Source: a virus | DNA length: 40,128 nt | Reading direction: 5' to 3' (one strand) | IMG/VR virus record: IMGVR_UViG_3300021247_000226 | Span: 1 to 40,128 of that record | Shown here: positions 18,368-26,435 of the stretch, one piece after another | Position numbering within the stretch: the first letter of the stretch is position 1 | Layout of the letters: the number at the start of each line of letters is the position of its first letter | Notes under the pieces: generated by a model | Told to the model about the DNA's origin: nothing | Seen by the model: the letters and a program-made list of their open reading frames with translations, nothing else | The model's database searches: none | Position numbers and translations under genes: made by a program

Positions 18368-18888
18368 CATACAAAGTTTACACATTAAAATGCCCTACAA
18401 CTGGTGCTATTAAATATATTGGCGTTACAAATAATGTTTCGCGAAGATTTAGTGAACACCTATCGCGTGTAGAAGATACTGAAAAATATAGATGGATTAA
18501 TTCATTAAAAGAAAATGGATTAAAACCTATTTGCGAAATTTTGGAAGAAACAGAATACATGATGATTGCTTTCATGTTAGAAGAAGAATATATTAAATCG
18601 TATAAGGCTTTAGGGCATCCAATATTCAATATAACTGATGGAGGCAAAAACCCTCCGACCAGAAGTGGGTATGTATATACAAGGGCAGAAAAAGATCATC
18701 TTGCCAATTGTTCTACAAGAAAAAAACGAGTAGCGCAATTAGATAAATACGGGAATGTAATTGAGTGGTTTAATGGAGTTCGTGAAGCAGGAAGAAAAAC
18801 TGGAATAGATCACAGGTCAATTTCTCAGGTTGCTGCGGGTAGCAAAATTAGAAAATCCGCAGGTGGGTTTAATTGGAAATACGTTTAA
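18364..18888 (+). CDS. GIY-YIG homing endonuclease with NUMOD1 domain
   Basis: 174 residues. VYTLKCPTTGAIKYIG at the N-terminus is a GIY-YIG core, SRRFSEHLS follows with the conserved Arg, and the C-terminus (VAQLDKYGNVIEWFNGVREA) is a NUMOD1 DNA-binding domain. It is a free-standing selfish endonuclease that cuts phage DNA lacking it. Its AT-rich codons (TTA, AAA, ATT) differ sharply from the portal and connector genes on each side, marking a recent insertion. It overlaps the portal stop by four bases. Confidence 0.9.
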   Translation: MTYKVYTLKCPTTGAIKYIGVTNNVSRRFSEHLSRVEDTEKYRWINSLKENGLKPICEILEETEYMMIAFMLEEEYIKSYKALGHPIFNITDGGKNPPTRSGYVYTRAEKDHLANCSTRKKRVAQLDKYGNVIEWFNGVREAGRKTGIDHRSISQVAAGSKIRKSAGGFNWKYV

Positions 18889-18890
18889 CG

Positions 18891-19475
18891 ATGGCAACGA
18901 TATACAGAGCGAAATTAATGAAGACCAACGATGTCGGACTACTCTCATACGTTGAGAGTAATTTCGATGAGCAAATGCTTGGTCAGTTGATTTGGGACGT
19001 TCAAGAACTTTACATTCTGCCAATTATCGGAACGGCACTATACGATGAACTACGCACACAAATTCAGGCAAATACTTTGACGGCTGCGAATCAGACGCTA
19101 GTATTTGAAAAGATCAATCCTGCGTTAATGTGGCATCTGCTTAGCAAAGGTGCGCACATCTTCACTTACAAGATTAGGAATAAAGGAATAGTTACTCAGA
19201 CATCTGATAACGCTAATCCTGCAAGCATCGCGGAGATTGACAGAATGGTGAAGCAGTTTGAATCATTCGCACAGACTTATTCTGAACGCCTTATGCGTTT
19301 CCTTGTTGAGAACGAAAATACCTATCCGCTATACTCAAACGCAGGAAGCGGAGCAGATACTATTCATCCGACATTGAATCAATATAACATCGGGTGGCAT
19401 ATGCCAAGAACTAGCCCATTTGGAAACGGATATAACCCATGCTGCAATGGAGAAGAAAACACAATCGACATCTAA
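18891..19475 (+). CDS. Head-tail connector-like protein
   Basis: 194 residues from the ATG at 18891, two bases after the endonuclease stop. An upstream start at 18873 would overlap it. The helical sequence with WDVQELYILPIIGTALYDEL resembles connector (adaptor) proteins of Bacteroidetes phages, including the DUF6712 type. It would close the portal from below. Confidence 0.6.
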   Translation: MATIYRAKLMKTNDVGLLSYVESNFDEQMLGQLIWDVQELYILPIIGTALYDELRTQIQANTLTAANQTLVFEKINPALMWHLLSKGAHIFTYKIRNKGIVTQTSDNANPASIAEIDRMVKQFESFAQTYSERLMRFLVENENTYPLYSNAGSGADTIHPTLNQYNIGWHMPRTSPFGNGYNPCCNGEENTIDI

Positions 19476-19590
19476 GAAAGTAAAAGTAAACACACGTAAC
19501 CGCGTTAAGATCGAAATGTTCTTCGCAAAGATAAATGGCAACGACAACAAACATAACAACGCTCAATCAACTGGTAACAAATCTGCGTGA
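19447..19590 (+). CDS. Possible short basic protein
   Basis: 47 codons, Lys-rich N-terminus (KKTQSTSKKVKVNTRNRVK). It overlaps both neighbours in another frame. Small basic proteins occur at this position in related phages, but the overlap makes a chance frame quite possible. Confidence 0.3.
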   Translation: MEKKTQSTSKKVKVNTRNRVKIEMFFAKINGNDNKHNNAQSTGNKSA

Positions 19591-20005
19591 CATCGCGGAT
19601 AAGCATCAGATGATTAACGGCTTCATGTACGGAGAGACATGGGAGTTCTACCAATCGGGCGTGACTAATTCGCCTGAGATGTGGGTAAGTTGTGCTGGCA
19701 TCACTCGTGAACGTGCCGTTACTGTTTATGACCTTATCATTTATCTTGCTGACAATGTAAAGCGCGGAGAGATAAACGAGTTAGAAGTCGAGAGCGATTT
19801 AATACAGATCGCGGAGGACGTTATCTATCAGTTGCAGAACAACGACTACGGATGGAACATACCACAAGACACGACCATTCCCGTAAAGATTATGACCGAA
19901 CGAACGCCAAAAAACTTAACTGTCGCGGAGTTCTCGGTAAGCATCAGGACAAAAAAGCCCGCAAACATTTGCGCTATACCATTCACATCAAATCCAATAA
20001 CATAA
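19535..20005 (+). CDS. Tail terminator / neck-like protein
   Basis: 156 residues, alpha/beta (TTLNQLVTNLRDIADKHQM, VYDLIIYLADNVKRG, VIYQLQNNDYGW). Size, fold character and place after the connector fit a tail terminator or neck protein. No firm family is recognised. Confidence 0.5.
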   Translation: MATTTNITTLNQLVTNLRDIADKHQMINGFMYGETWEFYQSGVTNSPEMWVSCAGITRERAVTVYDLIIYLADNVKRGEINELEVESDLIQIAEDVIYQLQNNDYGWNIPQDTTIPVKIMTERTPKNLTVAEFSVSIRTKKPANICAIPFTSNPIT

Positions 20006-20012
20006 AAAGATC

Positions 20013-20357
20013 ATGGATCAGGAAACACAATCATCACTAAGCAATACCGTTACAAATTTCCGCGCTACTGTACGCGCTGGAGGTGTGACGTTGAAAGGAT
20101 TTTCAATTGATAACATCGCTAACACTGCAACGACTTATCTGAGCGTGTTTGGTGTTCCCGCTGCTAGCGTTACACTAGGAACAACTACGCCTATTTTCAG
20201 ATTCCCTATTTCTGGACAATCTGCGGTACTTGAAACTGCGAATGTATATAAATTCTTGGGGCAAGCTACTACAGGATTGAGTGCAGCCGTTACAACTACT
20301 GCAACAGGCACAACCGCGCCTTCAACTGCGGTGAGCGTTACACTTTACTTCGAATAA
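20013..20357 (+). CDS. Small structural protein, beta-rich
   Basis: 114 residues, mostly beta-strand with Thr/Ala-rich C-terminus. It lies between a neck-like gene and a fibre-like gene. It could be a capsid decoration or small fibre subunit, but no family is recognised. Confidence 0.5.
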   Translation: MDQETQSSLSNTVTNFRATVRAGGVTLKGFSIDNIANTATTYLSVFGVPAASVTLGTTTPIFRFPISGQSAVLETANVYKFLGQATTGLSAAVTTTATGTTAPSTAVSVTLYFE

Positions 20358-20358
20358 T

Positions 20359-20739
20359 ATGAGCATAGTAACACAATCAATTGGAGCGTATCAAACATGG
20401 ACGCCTACTTTTACGGGATTCAGCGTTGATCCAACTATAACATTTGCTAGATACACCACAATCGGAAAGATGTGCCATTGTGTTATTGTTATGGGCAGCG
20501 GAACATCTAACGCAACAACATTCACAATGACACTTCCTGTTGCTGCTGCTAATACTGGCATTGCAAAAAGTGCGGGTGCTGCTGCGGTTGATAACGGAGC
20601 AGCATTGACAACCGTACCTCGAATTGATACGGCAGCGAATAGTAATGTAGCTACAATTCGATCAAGTCCTGCTGCTGGTGCATGGACGGCATTAAGCACT
20701 AAGCGAGTTGAATTTTCAATCACATACGAAACTGTATGA
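20359..20739 (+). CDS. Fibre-like structural protein
   Basis: 126 residues. WTPTFTGFSVDPT followed by RYTTIGKMCHCVIVM and FTMTLPVAA is a beta-domain that recurs at the ends of many phage tail and head fibres, so it probably forms a trimeric tip. It overlaps the hydrolase start by four bases. Confidence 0.6.
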   Translation: MSIVTQSIGAYQTWTPTFTGFSVDPTITFARYTTIGKMCHCVIVMGSGTSNATTFTMTLPVAAANTGIAKSAGAAAVDNGAALTTVPRIDTAANSNVATIRSSPAAGAWTALSTKRVEFSITYETV

Positions 20740-21353
20740 TAACAATTGGAAGGCAAACTAAAAACATAATAATGCATGGAAATAGCCTTCTCAATTTGGC
20801 TTCGGGAAGTCTTATTCCTAATGGGCATTATTGTGGAACAAAGATTTATCAAAATCTTATTGCATCAACGACTAAGATTAATCTTATCAATCTTTCTATT
20901 AATGGAAATCCAACGTCTACAAAAATTTCGAATTGGGCAACTCAAACATTGCCAGTAATTAACCCGAATGACGTTGTAATTCTTTGGGAAATACAAAACG
21001 ATGTAAGTGCTGGCGGTTTAACAGGACAACAGGCTTACGACAATCTAGTTACGTTTGCTGGGCTTGTTAGAGGTGTTGGAGCGAAAATAGTTGTAGGATC
21101 GGCAACGGCTAGAAACCATACAAGTGATACCGATCAATTCACAAGGAATAGTGCTTGCAATACTTTGCTTCGTGCTAATAATTCGTTTTGTGATTTATTT
21201 GTAGACATTGGAGCGCAACCAAATTTTTCTACTCAAGCAGAAACAGCAAATACTACTTATTATCAGTCAGATAAATTGCACCATACAACGGCTGGATCGG
21301 ATTTAGTAGCTGCATATTTTGCAACTCAAATATTAAACTCAGGATTACTATAA
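20736..21353 (+). CDS. SGNH/GDSL-type hydrolase
   Basis: 205 residues. MHGNSL places the Ser nucleophile at residue 17. LWEIQND matches block III with its Asn, and DKLHHTTAG near residue 178 supplies the Asp-His pair. Phage SGNH enzymes de-esterify host glycans. It follows a fibre-like gene, which suggests a virion-borne deacetylase that trims surface polysaccharide during adsorption. The glycan is unknown. Confidence 0.75.
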   Translation: MITIGRQTKNIIMHGNSLLNLASGSLIPNGHYCGTKIYQNLIASTTKINLINLSINGNPTSTKISNWATQTLPVINPNDVVILWEIQNDVSAGGLTGQQAYDNLVTFAGLVRGVGAKIVVGSATARNHTSDTDQFTRNSACNTLLRANNSFCDLFVDIGAQPNFSTQAETANTTYYQSDKLHHTTAGSDLVAAYFATQILNSGLL

Positions 21354-21369
21354 GCATCTCCCCCGATGC
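21354..21369 (+). other. Short hairpin between hydrolase and holin-like gene
   Basis: GCATC pairs with GATGC across a six-base C-rich loop. No U-run follows, so it is not a standard terminator. Its role is open. Confidence 0.4.
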
Positions 21370-21375
21370 GAATAA

Positions 21376-21618
21376 ATGACCCGATTACGAATGGCACAAG
21401 GTAGCACTATGGATTTTTTAGGACATCACCCGATATTAGGGGCGATCATCTCAGGTACACACGTAGGAATCGGATTCTTACTTCAATCGCAGCATTTAGA
21501 ATTGCCTATAATTGTCATGCAACTATTTCAGATAGGCGCGTGGACTGTTGCAATGTTGGCGGGGGCTTTCACTATTTACGGTGTGTGGAAAACGCATCAC
21601 AAAAAACCGAAGAAATAA
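21376..21618 (+). CDS. Holin-like small membrane protein
   Basis: 80 residues with two hydrophobic spans (GAIISGTHVGIGFLL and IGAWTVAMLAGAFTIYGVW) and a basic tail (KTHHKKPKK). Size, two spans, charged C-terminus and position right before a muramidase fit a holin. Internal ATGs at the N-terminus could give a shorter form, as in dual-start holins. Confidence 0.6.
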   Translation: MTRLRMAQGSTMDFLGHHPILGAIISGTHVGIGFLLQSQHLELPIIVMQLFQIGAWTVAMLAGAFTIYGVWKTHHKKPKK

Positions 21619-21620
21619 AT

Positions 21621-22175
21621 ATGGCTGATTTTGAACTATACTACCCTAAACTAAAAGTACATGAGGGCGGATATGCCTCGGCTGAATATGCCGAATCAAT
21701 CGGTGATCGTGGAGGGGAAACGTATCTAGGAATTGCGCGTAATTTCAATCCCGAATGGCATGGGTGGCAGATCGTGGATGAATACAAAGCAAATCACGGT
21801 ATTCCTAAATGGAATAGCACAATTCCCGATGATCGTCTTCCTGCACTGGCAAAACAACTAACCAAAACTAAGTATTGGGATGCGCTTAAATGCGATTTAT
21901 ACGCATCTCAAAGCGTTGCGGAGTATGTGTGTGACTTCGGATACAACTCAGGCATTAAGACGGCTGCAAAGGCATTGCAAAAGGTTGTTGGTGCTGCTAC
22001 CGATGGAAACATTGGGAATCAAACATTAGCAGAATTACACGCTAAAGATCAAAAACAAGTATTCAATTCGCTTATTTCCTTTCGTGTCGAATTTATCAAT
22101 AACATCAAGTCATTGCGCCCTGATGTAATCAAAGGACTAATTAAACGAGCTAAATCATTCAAATTCGTATCATGA
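21621..22175 (+). CDS. Endolysin, GH108 N-acetylmuramidase
   Basis: 184 residues from the ATG at 21621. An earlier start lies inside the holin-like gene. VHEGGY with Glu at residue 15, followed by DRGGETYLGIAR, is the GH108 catalytic region. The C-terminal half, from about residue 100, matches the associated peptidoglycan-binding domain. It cleaves the glycan backbone of peptidoglycan. No signal peptide, so it needs a holin. Confidence 0.9.
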   Translation: MADFELYYPKLKVHEGGYASAEYAESIGDRGGETYLGIARNFNPEWHGWQIVDEYKANHGIPKWNSTIPDDRLPALAKQLTKTKYWDALKCDLYASQSVAEYVCDFGYNSGIKTAAKALQKVVGAATDGNIGNQTLAELHAKDQKQVFNSLISFRVEFINNIKSLRPDVIKGLIKRAKSFKFVS

Positions 22176-22660
22176 GCATAGGCACATTCATATCAGGCAT
22201 AGTTGGCGGTAAAGCATCAGATATAATTGATTCAGTCGGTAATGTTGCTGACAAATTCATTACAACTGGTCAAGAAAAAGAAGAGTTCCGAGCGGAGGTT
22301 CAAAAGGAAATCAATCGACACATTGAAGCAATTCAAACGGCTCAGAATGAAGAGTTAAAAACGTATCTAGCCGATATGTCAAACGCCCGTGATCGTGAAA
22401 TTCAGATAGCCACAAGCGATAAAGCACCAACAATTAACAAGATCATTCAGCCAATACTTGCTATTCTATTACTAGGTTCATGCTTTGTAATGTGGTACAC
22501 GATCTTATTCAAGGATATTCCCGAAGAGAAAGAAATGCTTGTTGCTGGCATAGTTGGCTCACTTACCACTATTGCAATGGGTGTTGTTTCGTATTATTTC
22601 GGTAGTTCATCTTCGTCTGCAAAGAAGCAAGATCAGTTGGATAAGATCATGAACAAATGA
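22172..22660 (+). CDS. 3TM-type holin
   Basis: 162 residues. An amphipathic helical N-terminal part followed by two hydrophobic spans (IIQPILAILLLGSCFVMW and AGIVGSLTTIAMGVVSYYFG) and a short charged tail. This is the layout of the phage/gene-transfer-agent 3TM holin family. It overlaps the endolysin stop by four bases. Confidence 0.75.
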   Translation: MSIGTFISGIVGGKASDIIDSVGNVADKFITTGQEKEEFRAEVQKEINRHIEAIQTAQNEELKTYLADMSNARDREIQIATSDKAPTINKIIQPILAILLLGSCFVMWYTILFKDIPEEKEMLVAGIVGSLTTIAMGVVSYYFGSSSSSAKKQDQLDKIMNK

Positions 22661-22666
22661 CGTAAC

Positions 22667-22695
22667 TTGCAAGTAACGTTTTTTGTTTATCTTAG
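22667..22695 (+). promoter_or_regulatory. Bacteroidetes-type promoter with palindrome
   Basis: TTG (22667-22669), 18 bases, TATCTTAG (22688-22695, one mismatch to TAnnTTTG). The -33 part lies in the palindrome ACTTGCAAGT, which may be an operator. It would serve the metallophosphoesterase gene. Confidence 0.45.
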
Positions 22696-22718
22696 CCTCG
22701 AACTAATACCACCAACTA

Positions 22719-23912
22719 ATGACCAAACGATCAGAGATTACCAAAGAATACTGCGAAAAGCTATCAAAGGCGAATAATACCGAAGTCGCTAGGGCGTTGC
22801 ATAAGAACTATCCCGACCTCTTCAGATCGGTAGAATCAGCACGTCAACACGTCAAGCAATTTCGGTTGAATAGAACTGATTCAGTCAATAACAAAGATTT
22901 GTTGATGCCTGACGAAATTATCCTATTAGATAATTATCGCGAAAGTAAAAGTACATTAGAAAAAGAATGTATTCGGGCTGGTGCTTCAGTTGAAGATGCG
23001 GAACGTTATTGGTATAAGCAAAAGCATATAAGCATATTGTTTAAGCCAAAACAACGCACTTTAGAAGACCTTAAAAAGGAAATGATGGAGGGCATGAGTA
23101 ACTATTCGCCATCATTCCCGAAGTTCGTCCGCAAGAAAATAAAGGACGGTCATTGTCTAGTTATTGACCCTGCCGACATTCACATCGGTAAACTTGCATC
23201 GGCTTATGAAACTGGTGATAGCTACAACGTGAAGATTGCAACGGAGCGCGTCATGCAAGGTATCGACGGAATTCTTCAAAAGGCATCAGGGTTTGAAATT
23301 GATCAGATCGTTTTAATCATTGGCAATGATATCCTCCACACGGATAACGCGAAACGAACGACAACATCAGGAACGCCACAAGATACAGATGGTCAGTGGT
23401 ACGATAACTTTTTGATCGCTCAGCAACTATACGTAAATGTTATCACCAAACTACTCGGAATCGCAAAGGTTCATGTAGTGCATAACGTATCGAATCACGA
23501 CTACATGACAGGGTGGTTCTTGGCTCAAATTGTTCAAACGTGGTTCAGGAAATGTAAGGACATCACATTCGATTGCGATATGAAACACAGAAAGGCATTT
23601 ATTTACCACGATAACCTGATCGGCACTACTCACGGTGACGGAGCAAAACAAAGTGATCTGAATAGTCTTTTAGCGCATGAGTTCCCGATGGCATGGAGTA
23701 AGACAAAGTTTCGATACATCTACACGCATCACGTCCATCACAAATCGTCTAAAGATCTTATCGGCGTCACGGTTGAATCGTCACGGTCGGCATCAGGTAC
23801 AGACGGATGGCATCATCGTAACGGCTATACGGGCGCGGTTAAAGCGATTGAGGCATACCTTCACCATAAGACACAAGGACAAGTTGCACGATTCAGTCAT
23901 ATATTCAAATAA
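22719..23912 (+). CDS. Calcineurin-like metallophosphoesterase
   Basis: 397 residues. A helical N-terminal part (~130 residues, DNA-binding-like start) precedes the enzyme: DPADIHIGK, GNDILH, VSNHDYM, GTTHGDGAK and THHVHH give the D-x-H, GNxx, GNHD-like, GH and HxH motifs of the family. It may be a phage nuclease or phosphatase acting on nucleic acid or nucleotides; the substrate is not visible. It lies after the lysis genes and behind its own promoter. Confidence 0.75.
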   Translation: MTKRSEITKEYCEKLSKANNTEVARALHKNYPDLFRSVESARQHVKQFRLNRTDSVNNKDLLMPDEIILLDNYRESKSTLEKECIRAGASVEDAERYWYKQKHISILFKPKQRTLEDLKKEMMEGMSNYSPSFPKFVRKKIKDGHCLVIDPADIHIGKLASAYETGDSYNVKIATERVMQGIDGILQKASGFEIDQIVLIIGNDILHTDNAKRTTTSGTPQDTDGQWYDNFLIAQQLYVNVITKLLGIAKVHVVHNVSNHDYMTGWFLAQIVQTWFRKCKDITFDCDMKHRKAFIYHDNLIGTTHGDGAKQSDLNSLLAHEFPMAWSKTKFRYIYTHHVHHKSSKDLIGVTVESSRSASGTDGWHHRNGYTGAVKAIEAYLHHKTQGQVARFSHIFK

Positions 23913-23918
23913 ATATCC

Positions 23919-24449
23919 ATGTTTGACAAGATTATTGATTTACTGACATTACTATGGAATGATCTATGGTGCTTCAAGATAATCAATGTTAATGAGAAAG
24001 GCGTTCGTCTTCGTTTCGGGAAGATTAATAAGATCATGGATGCAGGATTAGCATTTAAGATGCCATTCGTTGATAATCTGATAATTCAGTATGTTAAAGA
24101 CGATACGATTTTATTGCCATCGCAAAAACTAACTACGAAAGACGGGAAGACAATCACTATAACTGGGATGGTATTATATTGCGTAGAAGATATTCAGCCA
24201 TTTGTCTTGAATGCAAGTGTAGCGACTCAATCTATTTCGGACGTTGCATTAGGAACAATTTCGGATGTGATATTGAAAATGACATACGATGAGATACTTG
24301 AGTCGCTTGAAAAATTGTCGAATGAAATATCTAAGGCGGTTCGGCGTGAATGCAAACAATGGGGAGTTAAAATTGAGTACGTTAGATTGACAGATATAAC
24401 TACATCAAGGACATTCAATGTATTTAAGAATAGCGATAGTCATTTGTAG
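23919..24449 (+). CDS. SPFH/band-7 domain protein
   Basis: 176 residues. A short hydrophobic N-terminus, then VNEKGVRLRFGKINKIMDAGLAFKMPFVD, a classic stomatin/prohibitin/HflK-like opening, and a C-terminal helical part. Host SPFH proteins form membrane rings that control FtsH or protect the membrane. A phage copy may shield or modify such a complex. It is shorter than host forms. Confidence 0.75.
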   Translation: MFDKIIDLLTLLWNDLWCFKIINVNEKGVRLRFGKINKIMDAGLAFKMPFVDNLIIQYVKDDTILLPSQKLTTKDGKTITITGMVLYCVEDIQPFVLNASVATQSISDVALGTISDVILKMTYDEILESLEKLSNEISKAVRRECKQWGVKIEYVRLTDITTSRTFNVFKNSDSHL

Positions 24450-24582
24450 CTTATTGCCTAGTTGCAAAACCTACGAAGTATATGAGGATGATAGCATAAT
24501 GATTTTTACTGATAGTATTATTTATTATGTTGATCCTAATACTGATGAATTCGAATGCGATACTTTAATTTACCCGCAATAA
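24418..24582 (+). CDS. Small lipoprotein
   Basis: 54 residues, starting inside the end of the SPFH gene (32-base overlap). MYLRIAIVICSLLPSC is a short lipoprotein signal with lipobox LPSC (Cys at residue 16), followed by an acidic mature part. Candidates are an Rz1-like spanin part or a superinfection-exclusion lipoprotein. It pairs naturally with the membrane-active SPFH protein. Confidence 0.65.
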   Translation: MYLRIAIVICSLLPSCKTYEVYEDDSIMIFTDSIIYYVDPNTDEFECDTLIYPQ

Positions 24583-24604
24583 AAAAGCCCGATTTAACGG
24601 GCTT
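24581..24604 (-). terminator. Terminator of the leftward operon
   Basis: AAGCCCG (24585-24591) pairs with CGGGCTT (24598-24604) around a six-base loop. Read leftward it is followed by a run of six T. It ends the minus-strand operon that runs from 29.5 kb, and separates it from the converging late genes. Confidence 0.85.
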
Positions 24605-24608
24605 GGGG

Positions 24609-24821
24609 TTATTCTGATAAGATTTGTTCGATTAGATTGAGGTTGTCTTGTGACCAAGAAATATCTCTAAAGAAAAATATCGTGTATTCATAATCTGTCC
24701 GTCTAATATGGCGGCGAAAATCTACCAGCAAGTCCCGATAGATGTGAAGGCTCAACTTGTATTGATCGAACTCTGATAATTCGATGAATGACTTGTGTTC
24801 GTTTGACCAGTATAGTTTCAT
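24609..24821 (-). CDS. Hypothetical small protein
   Basis: 70 residues from the ATG at 24821 (MKLYWSNEHKSFIELSEFDQ). An extension to 24911 would translate a K/T-repetitive leader and overlap the next gene, so it is unlikely. Aromatic and charged helices (YEYTIFFFRDISW). Last gene of the leftward operon. Function not recognised. Confidence 0.6.
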   Translation of the reverse strand: MKLYWSNEHKSFIELSEFDQYKLSLHIYRDLLVDFRRHIRRTDYEYTIFFFRDISWSQDNLNLIEQILSE

Positions 24822-24831
24822 GGTTTTTGTT

Positions 24832-25128
24832 TTAGTTGCTCTGATTGTTTTTGTCATCTTGGTTTTTGTAGGTTTGGGTGAAGTAGGTTTGGGACGATAT
24901 TTTGCATTCATTAATCTCTACTAAAATAGCATCAACTACACCATCTGAGTGAGCCTTAATAATCTTTTCCCTCTCATTCGGGAGTTCTTTGATAAGTTGA
25001 TTTTTTATTAAAAGCAACTCAAAAATTTGATTGTCTAAATTAGAGTTTGCATTGAAGTGTTCTAATACTTCCAATCTCTCATCAATCCACTCGATGACGT
25101 TGGTTAGGGGTGTGTTCTGTTTGCTCAT
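24832..25128 (-). CDS. Small helical accessory protein
   Basis: 98 residues, helical: IEWIDERLEVLEHFN, then EREKIIKAHSDGVVDAI, a pattern (E-K-x-I-I-x-A-x-x-D-G) seen in many small Bacteroidetes phage proteins of unknown function. Preceded by an A/C-rich leader rather than a Shine-Dalgarno sequence. Confidence 0.7.
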   Translation of the reverse strand: MSKQNTPLTNVIEWIDERLEVLEHFNANSNLDNQIFELLLIKNQLIKELPNEREKIIKAHSDGVVDAILVEINECKISSQTYFTQTYKNQDDKNNQSN

Positions 25129-25166
25129 TTGCTTTTGGTTTTGTTATTGTGTGATACATTTTAGAA

Positions 25167-25397
25167 TTAGCGCATAGGTTCAAAGCCTCGGATGTGTACT
25201 ACTCCATGCAAAGCGTCAAAATAGAAATCTACTTTTTCAGGTTCTTTAGATTGTAGGCATTTATTCTCAGCATCGTAAACGCACAGCCCTTTGTATTGAG
25301 GATAATTACAATCAATAAATTCGATTAGATGCTGTGGTTTTGGTCTGCCAACATGATGAACTTCGTCTAACTTCTCCGCTTCGTTTTGGTTGCTCAT
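25167..25397 (-). CDS. Hypothetical small protein
   Basis: 76 residues, MSNQNEAEKLDEVHHVG start, with an IDCNYPQYKGLCVYD segment. It lies just downstream of the cassette-like region, in the leftward operon. Function not recognised; an A-rich leader precedes it. Confidence 0.6.
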   Translation of the reverse strand: MSNQNEAEKLDEVHHVGRPKPQHLIEFIDCNYPQYKGLCVYDAENKCLQSKEPEKVDFYFDALHGVVHIRGFEPMR

Positions 25398-25416
25398 AAT
25401 TTTGTTGGCTTTGTGT

Positions 25417-25443
25417 ATAAAAGGTGCGCAAATCTGCTAGTTA
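25417..25443 (-). repeat. Truncated attC-like half site (left array end)
   Basis: Read leftward it is TAACTAGCAGATTTGCG, nearly identical to the start of the site at 27380 (TAACTAGTAGATTTGCG), but it stops there and phage sequence follows. This marks the array's left end. Next to it GTTATGGCA and TGCCATAAC (25440-25468) enclose 11 bases, like an empty cassette. Confidence 0.5.
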
Positions 25444-25464
25444 TGGCACATTAAAACGATGCCA

Positions 25465-25690
25465 TAACACCAAATAGGCGCAATACTACGTTTTCGGTAC
25501 TTCAACACGTTTGTATATTAAAAATCCCAAAAAATACACGCAAAAGCAATCTGCTTCTATCCAAGTGTATTGTTCTGTTTTGGCATACTTGTTCCAATAA
25601 GTTCTGAATTGGTGTTTTGCTTTGTATTTTTTTACTTCTATCATAATATTTTGTTTTTAAATCCGTACTGCGCCTATTTGTGTTCCGTTA
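25465..25690 (-). repeat. attC-like hairpin enclosing a small gene
   Basis: TAAC at 25465, GTTA at 25687. Outer stem AAATAGGCGC (25472-25481) with GCGCCTATTT (25670-25679). The loop is about 180 bases and holds the 52-residue gene, unlike the short loops of the other sites. Confidence 0.5.
25486..25644 (-). CDS. Hypothetical protein inside a hairpin loop
   Basis: 52 residues (MIEVKKYKAKHQFRTYWNKY, then an aromatic WIEADCFCVYFLGFLIYKR stretch that may touch the membrane). The start lies behind an A-rich leader in the loop of an attC-like site. No known family. Small basic plus hydrophobic design would also fit a toxin-like peptide, but there is no support. Confidence 0.45.
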   Translation of the reverse strand: MIEVKKYKAKHQFRTYWNKYAKTEQYTWIEADCFCVYFLGFLIYKRVEVPKT

Positions 25691-25706
25691 GCAGAAATAA
25701 AAATTA

Positions 25707-25841
25707 CTACTGCCTCCAAAACCAATTACCTTTTAAGTGCTTTCTACCTTCTGGATAAAATTCTGCTTTATCAAAAGCTATCCACCATAATTCAAGTTTC
25801 CAAATAAAGAAACGTCTTTGTGCTACATTTAATTCTAACAT
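25707..25841 (-). CDS. Short cassette protein
   Basis: 44 residues, rich in Trp and basic residues (RRFFIWKLELWWIAFDKAEF). Its cassette is bounded by GTTAGCAGA and TCTGCTAAC plus a second complementary stretch. The ATG follows about 25 bases after the core. Unknown function. Confidence 0.45.
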   Translation of the reverse strand: MLELNVAQRRFFIWKLELWWIAFDKAEFYPEGRKHLKGNWFWRQ

Positions 25842-25863
25842 ATCCGTAATTTTTACTATCTGC

Positions 25864-25953
25864 TAACAGCGTATATACAAGATACGCCTACAAGCATTTG
25901 TTTATAATTTAAAGTTTTCATTAAGGCGTACCTCGTATATACGCAAACCGTTA
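25864..25953 (-). repeat. attC-like site (best example)
   Basis: TAAC, outer stem GCGTATATAC (25869-25878) with GTATATACGC (25935-25944), unpaired 5-base spacers on both sides, inner stem ACGCC (25884-25888) with GGCGT (25925-25929), a 36-base loop, then GTTA. This is the canonical attC layout. The loop carries an ATG that opens a 17-codon frame ending just before the next gene. Confidence 0.65.
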
Positions 25954-26397
25954 GTTGCAATACCTGAAATCCGTAAAGTGAATTACTGCCATTGGCTTTT
26001 TAGTTCTTACTTTAAACCACTCGCAAAAGTCATCAAACGATAATCCGTCATTCTTTGCTATTTCTTCCCAATTAACAGCTTTATCACCTATTGGAGCAAA
26101 TACAAAGTTTGTAGGGTCTTCCAATTTTTCAACTCCAACTCTTTCAAGTCTGCAAATTTCAACCTGTTTTGAGTTATAAGGTTTATCGCTCCAATATCTA
26201 ATTGATAATATTGCTTTGCCTTCATTGATTTCTTTTGCTCGTTTGCTCCACAATTCATAATTGGCTCTAATAGTGTGTATCTTTTCACATTCATTACTAA
26301 AAAGCCTTTTAATATTATCTACAAAACGAGTGCTTTCTCCTGCCCGAATATGAGTTTTCGGAAACTCTTTTGATACTGTTAATACAAATGTTTTCAT
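25951..26397 (-). CDS. ASCH-like (PUA-fold) protein
   Basis: 148 residues from the ATG at 26397. The frame stays open to an ATG at 26505 inside the upstream attC-like loop, so a longer form is possible. KIHTIRANYELW, AILSIRYWSDKPYNSKQVEIC and a C-terminal FCEWF segment resemble ASCH-domain proteins that bind RNA or modified nucleotides. The TAA stop is part of the TAAC core. Flanks GTTAGTTGCA.TACC are complementary over 15 bases with one mismatch. Confidence 0.6.
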   Translation of the reverse strand: MKTFVLTVSKEFPKTHIRAGESTRFVDNIKRLFSNECEKIHTIRANYELWSKRAKEINEGKAILSIRYWSDKPYNSKQVEICRLERVGVEKLEDPTNFVFAPIGDKAVNWEEIAKNDGLSFDDFCEWFKVRTKKPMAVIHFTDFRYCN

Positions 26398-26435
26398 ATA
26401 ATTAAAATTTATCGTTATTAAATCGGTACTGCAAC

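Noticed and set aside
20391-20852. Minus-strand frame (153 codons)
   Set aside because: Antisense to the fibre-like and hydrolase genes, no support.
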